Positions 1-4,974 of a DNA stretch of 5,294 nt are shown in pieces. Origin of the DNA: Nitrososphaeraceae archaeon (GTDB taxonomy: Archaea > Thermoproteota > Nitrososphaeria > Nitrososphaerales > Nitrososphaeraceae); contig JAICSL010000144.1 of assembly GCA_025936955.1 (NCBI GenBank), forward strand, positions 1-5,294, in the 5' to 3' direction. Position 1 is the stretch's first letter, and the number at the start of each line of letters is the position of its first letter. A program made the position numbers and the translations under genes. The notes beneath the pieces are model-generated. The model did no database searches and was not told the DNA's origin. It saw only the letters and a list, made by a program, of their open reading frames with translations.

Positions 1-39
1 GGACGACGCGAGGTCAACAAGGCAGTTCTTTTTCTATAA
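1..39 (+). CDS. Possible 3' end of an upstream gene (partial)
   Basis: Reading from base 1 in frame 1 gives twelve codons (GRREVNKAVLFL) and a TAA at 37-39. The first 30 bases are clearly richer in G and C than the several hundred bases that follow, as expected where a gene ends and AT-rich spacer begins, and a T-rich stretch follows the stop. The other two plus frames also run on for a while, so the frame is not certain. The fragment is too short to assign to any family. Confidence 0.3.
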   Translation, partial: GRREVNKAVLFL

Positions 40-57
40 TTTGTTTTATTTTGTCTA
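27..57 (+). terminator. T-rich tract, possible archaeal terminator
   Basis: Several runs of three to five T follow one another across and just after the TAA at 37-39. Archaeal RNA polymerase terminates on such oligo-T tracts without needing a hairpin. Another T-rich stretch (about 103-117, including a T7-8 run) could act as a backup. The function is inferred from composition only. Confidence 0.3.
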
Positions 58-461
58 ATCCTTTTAAGAGTATGAATATAAGTCATATTTAATCACATTC
101 ACCTTTTTTTGTTTTTAAGATTGAAAGGCAAGCGATAGAATACACTTATAAACGTTTTATTGTTCATAGAGTTTATTACTCGATGGGGACTGTGTATTTG
201 CCTTAGTATGTTCGGTCTGATAAGACATTAAAACGAGACCCAAAATAAATCTGGCCTAAAAAGTAAGGCTCTATTACTTGTTTACATGCTCTGATATATT
301 GATCCTAGACGACCTCTAAATTAATATATCTAAATAGTGCAAGAAGATAACTTACTCAACTTTAGATAGAACAATTCCTTATTACACAATGTCGTTGACT
401 CTATGTTATTGTAATAACAAACTTGCAATCGTGAATCATCTCTCGTGAAACTACCTTGTAT

Positions 462-470
462 CTTTTATAG
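462..470 (+). promoter_or_regulatory. TATA-like element upstream of the candidate small ORF
   Basis: The stretch CTTTTATAG lies about 44 bases before the ATG at 510, which would give a transcript starting near 492 with a leader of about 18 bases. A second AT-rich element, ATTATTATC, at about 475-483 would instead give an almost leaderless mRNA. AT-rich DNA yields such matches by chance, so this is weak support. Confidence 0.25.
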
Positions 471-509
471 ACTAATTATTATCTAATACATAGGAACAGA
501 GAGATTACA

Positions 510-635
510 ATGAACATAGTCGATAAAAAGAGAAGAGATCCTCTAAAGCGTCTAACTCATTATGCGATCGACAAGTTTATTTTTATGATAGATAGACCTG
601 AACATACACAGGTCAAACCCAAGAACAATAAATGA
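510..635 (+). CDS. Candidate small basic protein, 41 residues, unknown function
   Basis: An ATG at 510-512 opens 41 codons ending in TGA at 633-635. The protein is strongly basic and well balanced in composition. It starts MNIVDKKRRDPLKRL, has a short hydrophobic patch (KFIFMI, about residues 22-27), then DRPEH and a lysine-rich tail (VKPKNNK). It has no cysteines and no tryptophan, and does not show the Phe/Ile/Leu/Ser-heavy content of translated AT-rich spacer. Codon choice (AGA, AAG, ATA, mixed third bases) resembles the confirmed genes nearby. TATA-like sequences lie at plausible distances. I do not recognise a family. It could still be a chance frame, and an antisense frame (749-552) competes for the same DNA. 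Confidence 0.35.
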   Translation: MNIVDKKRRDPLKRLTHYAIDKFIFMIDRPEHTQVKPKNNK

Positions 636-824
636 GTCATTTCCCCAGCGAGATCTCCTATTTAATATATACCAAGGAATATTAGATTCGCCTTTGAACA
701 AGAAAAAATCGAGACCAAAGGCACATAGATGCGTTTTGGAAGTTAACAAATAATTATCTCATAGAGATCTCGTCAATAATAAGATTAAACTGAAATATGA
801 GTATGAGTTAGCAGGATCTCTGGC

Positions 825-1655
825 CTAGATTACTATTTCTTTACGTTTTTTATCTGTATTGAATTTCTTCAAAGCTATTTTATTAGCTACAGTTGCGGCA
901 AATGCCCCAGCTCCAATACCGTTATCTATGTTTACCACGGCCAAGCCAAACGCACAGGATTGTAACATTGAAGAAAGCGCTGCGAGGCCTTTTGAACCAA
1001 ATCCATATCCAACAGATGTGGGGACGCCAATTACAGGAACATCAACGATCGAAGAGACAACTGAAGCTAAAGCTCCTTCCATTCCTGCCACTACAATCAT
1101 CACGATGACATTTTCCTTTATCATATCAACTACCGCAGGAAAGAGTCTATGAATCCCTGCGATTCCTACATCATAATTTACCATTACTTCACATCCCATA
1201 GCCTTTGCGACAAGCCTAGCTTCTTCAGCAACTCCCACGTCAGCTGTCCCGGCAGTTAGAATGCCAATCCTTGGATTATTTTTCTTCGGTCTACTGAGTT
1301 GGACACTTGTGTTTGTTGCCAATAGAGTAGTGCTCCGTTTTCCTACTTCTATTTCGATTTTCTCATATCTTCTAAGCATACTGCAGAGCTTTGGAAGGTC
1401 TTTTCTTCTGATTCTACTTATAATAACATGACCTTTTAGTTTTAGCTCAGCCAGCACAATCTGAACTAAGTCTTTATATTCCTTGTGCTCAGCAAATATA
1501 ACCTCGGGCACACCTTTCCGGAATTCTCGACCTACATCCAATTTTGCTAAACCGTTTTCAAGTAGTTCCATATAATTTATGGAAATTTGGCGTTGCACTT
1601 CTTCTATATTAATCTCTCCATGAGCAAATTGTTCCAAAATTGTTCTTAAGTTCAT
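825..1655 (-). CDS. larB: LarB, nicotinic acid adenine dinucleotide carboxylase/hydrolase (nickel-pincer cofactor synthesis)
   Basis: LarB carboxylates the pyridinium ring of nicotinic acid adenine dinucleotide and splits off AMP, giving pyridinium-3,5-biscarboxylic acid mononucleotide, the first step to the nickel-pincer nucleotide used by lactate racemase-type enzymes. It is a cytosolic enzyme. The 276-residue product has the family layout: an N-terminal domain with RxxRKGVPEVIFAE (about 43-56), then a PurE-like domain from about 128 with GTADVGVAEEA (136-146), DVGIAGIHRL (162-171), VVAGMEGALASV (188-199), VPTSVGYGFG (211-220), MLQSCAFG (230-237) and VVNIDNGIGAG (240-250). C234 and E193 appear to match the catalytic Cys221 and Glu180 of Lactobacillus LarB; both imply the same 13-residue offset. 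Automated annotation often calls this family AIR carboxylase/PurE-related. The ATG at 1655 starts just before a normal family N-terminus, and no upstream extension is needed. The C-terminal tail after about 262 is lysine-rich and poorly conserved. larC, larE and larA are not in the window. Confidence 0.93.
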   Translation of the reverse strand: MNLRTILEQFAHGEINIEEVQRQISINYMELLENGLAKLDVGREFRKGVPEVIFAEHKEYKDLVQIVLAELKLKGHVIISRIRRKDLPKLCSMLRRYEKIEIEVGKRSTTLLATNTSVQLSRPKKNNPRIGILTAGTADVGVAEEARLVAKAMGCEVMVNYDVGIAGIHRLFPAVVDMIKENVIVMIVVAGMEGALASVVSSIVDVPVIGVPTSVGYGFGSKGLAALSSMLQSCAFGLAVVNIDNGIGAGAFAATVANKIALKKFNTDKKRKEIVI

Positions 1656-1677
1656 TGTTATGAGCCTAACCCGCCTA

Positions 1678-1717
1678 GATCTTAAGCCATTCTATCATCA
1701 AAAAAAATCAATATAAA
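1678..1717 (-). promoter_or_regulatory. Promoter region of larB, two alternative TATA-like boxes
   Basis: Two candidates lie in the 67-base mdh-larB spacer. CTTAAGATC (1678-1686 on the minus strand) is centred about 27 bases before the larB ATG and would give a leaderless mRNA. TTTATAT (1711-1717), which overlaps the T-tract after mdh, would give a leader of about 30 bases. No Shine-Dalgarno motif is evident in the last 15 bases before the ATG, which slightly favours the leaderless option. Confidence 0.4.
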
Positions 1718-1721
1718 AAAA
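1700..1721 (-). terminator. Double oligo-T terminator after mdh
   Basis: Starting one base after the mdh stop codon, the minus strand carries a T7 tract (1721-1715) and then a T8 tract (1707-1700), separated by a short ATATTGA-like spacer. Paired oligo-T runs right after a stop codon are a typical archaeal termination signal. Together with the promoter candidates in the same gap, they suggest mdh and larB are largely separate transcripts despite being only 67 bases apart. Confidence 0.6.
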
Positions 1722-1722
1722 C

Positions 1723-2640
1723 TCATAATACAATTTCTTTTGTAGCCTCTCGGACACTAATGACGCCCTTCCTGAAAATCTCGGATTCAAGTTCGTTTAA
1801 TTCCAATTCAATTATCTTCTCCACTCCATTTCTACCGATTATTGCAGGTACACCTATACATATACCTGAGATTTCATATTCCCCATCTAACATGGTCGAA
1901 ACAGGAATTACTTGTCTTTTGTTCTTGACTATGGCTTCGATCATAGTTGCTACTGCATTTCCTGGTGCATAGACTGTTGCGCCTTTCAAAGCGATTACTT
2001 CAGCAGCAACTTTTCTAGTTTCTTCAAAGATCTTAGCTCCGATTTCTTCTGAAATAAAATCCTGTAAAGGAATGCCGCCAATTGAGGAAAACCTGACTAG
2101 AGGTAGCATATTTTCGCCATGTTCACCTATTACCATTGCTTGGATAGAATCTCTTGAAACGTTGGCACTAGCTTGAATGAAACTCTTAAATCTTGATAGA
2201 TCCAGCATACCGCCCATCCCAAGCACTTTCGATTTATTTATCTGGGTCGTCTTCAATGTGAGATAGGTCATAACGTCAAGCGGATTTGTTACAACAATCA
2301 CTGTAGACTCTTTGGCATATGTAGAAATTTTAGATGCTACATCCTTAACAATAGTGCCATTGGTTTTTAAAAGATCCATTCTACTCATCCCAGGTTTTCT
2401 GCCTACTCCTGCCACTAAAACCACGAAATCAGAGTCTTTCATATCCTCATAATTGTTTGAGCCATAAGCAAGCGAATCTATTCCTTGTGCCGATAATTGG
2501 TGATTAATATCCATAGCTTCTCCTTGAGGTAGACCAGAAACAATGTCGAGCAATGCTATCTTGCTGTCTAACTCCCTTAGCCCACAGTTTAAAGCTACAG
2601 AAGCTCCTACTCTACCCGAACCGATAACTGTAATAGTCAT
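1723..2640 (-). CDS. mdh: NAD-dependent malate dehydrogenase (LDH/MDH superfamily)
   Basis: This cytosolic enzyme interconverts malate and oxaloacetate using NAD(H) and serves the citric-acid-cycle reactions and anabolic C4 metabolism. The 305-residue protein has the usual family length. An N-terminal Rossmann fold shows GSGRVG (7-12) and D32 at the end of the second strand, which favours NAD over NADP. The substrate loop RKPGMSR (81-87) puts arginine at the position equivalent to LDH residue 102, the malate/oxaloacetate signature (lactate dehydrogenases have Gln). R87 matches Arg109, N119 of VTNP matches Asn140, D147 and R150 (MLDLSRF) match Asp168 and Arg171, and H174 in GEHG matches the catalytic His195. 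All catalytic and substrate-binding positions are therefore intact. The C-terminal domain carries KGATVYAPGNAVATMIEAI (219-237), typical of archaeal and bacterial LDH-like MDHs. The ATG at 2640 sits directly before the nucleotide-binding strand and just downstream of a strong TATA box, so the start is well supported. It lies between a hydantoinase-like gene and larB on the same strand. Confidence 0.95.
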   Translation of the reverse strand: MTITVIGSGRVGASVALNCGLRELDSKIALLDIVSGLPQGEAMDINHQLSAQGIDSLAYGSNNYEDMKDSDFVVLVAGVGRKPGMSRMDLLKTNGTIVKDVASKISTYAKESTVIVVTNPLDVMTYLTLKTTQINKSKVLGMGGMLDLSRFKSFIQASANVSRDSIQAMVIGEHGENMLPLVRFSSIGGIPLQDFISEEIGAKIFEETRKVAAEVIALKGATVYAPGNAVATMIEAIVKNKRQVIPVSTMLDGEYEISGICIGVPAIIGRNGVEKIIELELNELESEIFRKGVISVREATKEIVL

Positions 2641-2663
2641 TTGGAAAAAAAAGCAGTCAGACT

Positions 2664-2673
2664 ACTTATAAGT
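2664..2673 (-). promoter_or_regulatory. TATA box of mdh (leaderless promoter)
   Basis: ACTTATAAGT is a perfect 10-base palindrome centred about 28 bases before the mdh ATG. With the usual archaeal TATA-to-start distance of about 25-27 bases, transcription would begin within a few bases of the start codon, giving a leaderless message. A T8 tract (2645-2652) and a small dyad, AGTC-A-GACT (2655-2663), lie between the box and the ATG. Confidence 0.6.
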
Positions 2674-2944
2674 TTTGAGAGTAGATAATATGGGTTCAGT
2701 CACAGAAACAGTAGGAATGTTGGACCCACTGTTCCGATTCTAAAATGAATTGTATCAAATGATATGTAATAGTAGAACACTACAATCGTTCTATTTGTAT
2801 AATAAAAGGAAAAGTTAGACAGATCGGACGGACGTATTAGCATTCGAATGTAATACAACTTCTGCAAGTATTTTAAAGATTTATGAGAAATAACTTGTGC
2901 GAGTTTCATAGCAAACGACCGGTGAATCTGTTACAGAAAAGCAC

Positions 2945-2961
2945 AAGAAACCCTGTTTCTT
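2945..2961 (-). terminator. Short hairpin after the amidohydrolase gene, possible terminator
   Basis: AAGAAAC and GTTTCTT form a perfect 7-base-pair stem around a 3-base loop, 17 bases beyond the amidohydrolase stop codon. On the minus strand a short T4 run (GTGCTTTTCTG) follows. Archaeal termination does not require hairpins, so this could instead be an mRNA 3'-end stabiliser or a chance element. Confidence 0.3.
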
Positions 2962-2978
2962 CTATTTTATCTAATTTC

Positions 2979-4388
2979 TTAGACTGGCCTACGAATAAAT
3001 TCTCCAAATCCCAATGTCTTTGCATTTACCTGGCCATTTTCCATCACTACCATCCCTCTAACCATAGTTAATATGGGCCAGCCTCTCAACTTCCATCCGT
3101 CATATATTGTGTAATCAGAATTTGATTGTAGAAGCTCCGGAGTAACCTTTTGCTCCAAGTCAAGATCGATTATTGTCAAATCAGCGTCAAAGCCTTTGGA
3201 TATGGTTCCTTTCCTTGGGTACATCCCAAAAATTCGAGCGGTATTATAGCTCGTTAATTCTACTACCTTACTTAAATTTATTCTGCCTTCATTCACACCC
3301 TTGCTAAGTAAAACTGGTAGCATCGTAGCAATGCCAGGAAAGCCAGAAGAAGCTGACCAAATATCCTTGTCACCTTTCTTTGTAGATAGCATATTGGCAA
3401 CATGATCGGTTCCAATAGTATCAATAATTCCGCTTTGCAAGCTCGACCATGTACTTTGAACATCAGATTTCGATCTTATAGGAGGAACTACTTTTGCAAT
3501 AGAATCCTCAAAATCTACTGTATGAGTTAAATAATGAGGACAGGTCTCTATATAAAGATTAGTAGACCCTTTTCGTCTTTCTGCCGTAATTGCTTCAAGT
3601 GCTGCTGTCGAACCTATATGTACAAAATATAATTTTGTACCAAATTCTCTGGTTAGACTACTGATCTTCCTTATACTTTTGGCTTCAGAAGACGGCGGTC
3701 TGCAACTAGACCAGGCCTTTAATCCCGTTAAACCTTTTATTTTTCCCTTCCGAATTTCTCTCGCGCACATTAAGGGATCTTCTGCGTGAACAAGTAGGAC
3801 GCAGTTCCGATTTGATGTTTCTTTCAATAACGATAGGATGAATCCGTCTGTTACATTAACCACCTCTGATCGCGGAAGAGTAGCTCCGGGATCTGTATCC
3901 ATTAATATGCTATTTAGATTCGTTCCCCCTCCCAAGTTCATATATAGCTTGAACGAGTTAATCCCATTGTTCATAAGATATTCTATGTCATTTACTTGCT
4001 CCGATCTCAAAATCGAGGCATGAATAGAATAATCAATATAATGTGTGCCAATACTTGCTTCAATATGTTTGTTGATGTTTGAGTAACTATCATATAATCT
4101 GAGCATCCGTATAACGGTCGTAACCCCTCCAATGGCACCAGATCGAGACTCTGTAATGGCTGCCTTTTCTATAGGAGTAAAGACGCCATAATGTACATGA
4201 GGGTCAATCAAACCAGGCAAAACATACTTTTTGTTTGCATTTATATTATTAGAAGCATGTATATTTTGTACTGATTTGGTAAGAGACTTAATTTTGCCAT
4301 CTTCAATTGTGATGTTGGTATCAACTAGACCTCCGTGAGGGTCTACGACTATGGCATTTCTAATCAATGTATCACATGAATTGTCCAT
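2979..4388 (-). CDS. Cyclic amidohydrolase, hydantoinase/dihydropyrimidinase type
   Basis: A metal-dependent hydrolase that opens cyclic amide rings (hydantoins, dihydropyrimidines or related compounds); the exact substrate cannot be read from the sequence. The 469-residue length is normal for the family. A small N-terminal beta domain (about 1-58) leads into the TIM-barrel motif GLIDPHVHYG (59-68). The expected metal ligands are all present: H64 and H66, K147 in SFKLYM (the lysine that becomes carboxylated), H201 in LVHAED, H257 in FVHIGST and D328 in GTDH. ETCPHYL (281-287), the segment from FPGIATMLPVLL to IFGMYPRKG (350-394), DADL (401-404) and the ending GFGEFIRR (460-467) resemble dihydropyrimidinases and D-hydantoinases. 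Dihydroorotases carry arginine two residues after the HxH motif; here that residue is G68, which argues against a pyrimidine-synthesis role. The loop tyrosine of classical D-hydantoinases, five residues after the lysine, is L152 here. The ATG at 4388 lies about 35 bases after a TATA-like box. An Lrp-type regulator diverges from it. Confidence 0.85.
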   Translation of the reverse strand: MDNSCDTLIRNAIVVDPHGGLVDTNITIEDGKIKSLTKSVQNIHASNNINANKKYVLPGLIDPHVHYGVFTPIEKAAITESRSGAIGGVTTVIRMLRLYDSYSNINKHIEASIGTHYIDYSIHASILRSEQVNDIEYLMNNGINSFKLYMNLGGGTNLNSILMDTDPGATLPRSEVVNVTDGFILSLLKETSNRNCVLLVHAEDPLMCAREIRKGKIKGLTGLKAWSSCRPPSSEAKSIRKISSLTREFGTKLYFVHIGSTAALEAITAERRKGSTNLYIETCPHYLTHTVDFEDSIAKVVPPIRSKSDVQSTWSSLQSGIIDTIGTDHVANMLSTKKGDKDIWSASSGFPGIATMLPVLLSKGVNEGRINLSKVVELTSYNTARIFGMYPRKGTISKGFDADLTIIDLDLEQKVTPELLQSNSDYTIYDGWKLRGWPILTMVRGMVVMENGQVNAKTLGFGEFIRRPV

Positions 4389-4418
4389 TACTAAATATCA
4401 CTAGGTGGCATGTTATGT

Positions 4419-4426
4419 TCTTAAAG
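4419..4426 (-). promoter_or_regulatory. TATA box of the amidohydrolase gene
   Basis: On the minus strand CTTTAAGA lies inside an AT-rich run (TAAACTTTAAGAA), centred about 35 bases before the ATG at 4388. Transcription would start near 4397 and leave a leader of only about nine bases, too short for a Shine-Dalgarno site; none is visible. Confidence 0.45.
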
Positions 4427-4877
4427 TTTAATCTTCACGGAGCTACAAATTACGCGAAACTGGACTCATCCTGTAGAATAACACATTTTTAATATCAATA
4501 TAGTTTAATTAATTTTGATTCTAGATATATTTTAACAATACCTAATCCTACAAAATGACTGATCTAAAAAGCATAAGGCATTTGCTAGGTGTTGCATCTA
4601 TACTATGATGAGCGTTAAAGCAAAGTCAGTCTATATTCGATTAGAGTAACCCAGTGAAAATTGAAAAGATCTTTTTCCAACATCGAGTACTAAATTGTTC
4701 TTTACTGTCATTTTGAGTGCTGTAGAAGACAAGACAGATGTGCACAATTGTCCCACTTATATGAGGCCGTTATTCATATCTATGGCTTTGGATGTCAAAT
4801 TTTATTTTTTATAACTTCGAAACTAACAGGATAATTACATTTTACAGTTGAGTCTGTGGTGCTTTTCGGTATTACTG

Positions 4878-4891
4878 ATAAAAATTTTTAT
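4878..4891. repeat. Perfect 14-base AT palindrome
   Basis: ATAAAAATTTTTAT reads the same on both strands. It lies about 90 bases upstream of the Lrp-type start codon. It could be a distal regulator contact or simply an A-tract/T-tract junction that bends DNA. Palindromes made only of A and T are not rare in DNA of this composition. Confidence 0.4.
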
Positions 4892-4906
4892 TTTCGCATA
4901 AACATA

Positions 4907-4929
4907 GGAATTTTCCAAATATATGGAAT
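4907..4929 (+). promoter_or_regulatory. Candidate operator with GGAA/TTCC half-sites upstream of the Lrp-type gene
   Basis: TTCCAAATATATGGAA (4913-4928) is a 16-base inverted repeat in which seven of eight base pairs are symmetric. A further GGAA at 4907-4910 pairs with the same TTCC (GGAATTTTCC), so three half-sites lie in 22 bases, and GGAAT recurs directly 18 bases apart. It ends 12 bases before the TATA box. Lrp-family dimers bind AT-rich dyads of about this size, so autoregulation by the downstream gene is a reasonable inference. Confidence 0.4.
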
Positions 4930-4936
4930 AGATATG

Positions 4937-4954
4937 AGAAGATATTTATCCTCT
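4937..4954 (+). promoter_or_regulatory. TATA box of the Lrp-type gene inside an 18-base dyad
   Basis: GATATTTATC (4941-4950) is a TATA-like box centred about 29 bases before the ATG at 4975, giving a leaderless or nearly leaderless message. The box is itself symmetric (GATA-TT-TATC) and its flanks extend the symmetry, AGA on the left and TCT on the right, so seven of nine pairs match over 4937-4954. A protein bound here would compete with TBP, a known mode of autorepression by archaeal Lrp-family proteins. Confidence 0.5.
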
Positions 4955-4974
4955 TAGGTATATGATTGATACCG

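Larger units (their letters stand above)
40..824. other. Long gene-poor AT-rich intergenic region
   Basis: This 785-base stretch holds no gene that can be assigned to a family. It contains scattered short open frames, one better candidate small ORF at 510-635, and two copies of the palindrome GAGATCTC (650-657 and 764-771). No tRNA T-loop motif, C/D-box pair, CRISPR-like repeat or transposase fragment was seen on either strand. The 65-codon minus-strand frame at 749-552 overlaps the plus-strand candidate and has no recognisable motif. Long spacers of this kind fit the low coding density of soil Nitrososphaeria. Confidence 0.6.
2641..2978. other. Intergenic region between the amidohydrolase and mdh
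   Basis: This gap of 338 bases contains the mdh promoter at its left end and a small hairpin near its right end, and otherwise no supported gene. A weak imperfect stem pairs TGGGTTC (2691-2697) with GGACCCA (2722-2728), one wobble pair included, overlapping a second possible pairing of AACAGT (2707-2712) with ACTGTT (2728-2733). A 69-codon minus-strand frame (2909-2700) and a plus-strand frame from 2883 have no family features. No tRNA or C/D-box pattern was seen. Confidence 0.5.
4389..4974. other. Divergent regulatory/intergenic region between the amidohydrolase and the Lrp-type gene
   Basis: This 586-base gap separates two divergently transcribed genes and holds both promoters. Its right third has three dyad-symmetric elements (4878-4891, 4913-4928, 4937-4954). 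The middle contains two tiny overlapping plus-strand frames of 17 and 14 codons (4555-4608 and 4605-4649), and a minus-strand frame of about 25 codons from an ATG at 4710; none is convincing as a gene. No RNA gene or mobile-element remnant was recognised. Confidence 0.5.

Noticed and set aside
1..30. Resemblance of the first bases to the 3' end of 16S rRNA or to a tRNA
   Set aside because: The similarity covers only a few bases (GTCAACAAGG), and the expected downstream anti-Shine-Dalgarno or T-loop sequences are absent.
99..167. Minus-strand 22-codon frame in the left spacer
   Set aside because: It is too short, lacks a clear promoter and is consistent with chance in AT-rich DNA.
552..749. 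Minus-strand 65-codon open frame
   Set aside because: Its composition is rich in Phe, Leu, Ile and Ser as in translated AT-rich spacer, there is no known motif, and it is antisense to a more protein-like small frame.
859..1152. Plus-strand frames inside larB
   Set aside because: They lie antisense to a strongly conserved protein and have low-complexity Ala/Pro/Thr content expected from the reverse complement of larB.
1760..1972. Plus-strand frame inside mdh
   Set aside because: It is the antisense shadow of mdh with serine- and proline-rich translation and no motif.
2700..2909. Minus-strand 69-codon frame between the amidohydrolase and mdh
   Set aside because: It has Tyr/Phe/Ile-heavy composition, no TATA box at a suitable distance and no recognisable family.
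2883..3071. Plus-strand 62-codon frame
   Set aside because: It overlaps the conserved C-terminus of the amidohydrolase antisense. A TATTTTAAAG element precedes it, but the protein is not family-like.
4605..4611. ATGATGA matching an archaeal C-box
   Set aside because: No CTGA D-box follows on the same strand within the usual C/D sRNA length, so a box C/D RNA is not supported.
4639..4710. Minus-strand frame of about 25 codons from an ATG at 4710
   Set aside because: It is short, without a promoter-like element or family features. It can be extended to a GTG upstream, but this adds no support.
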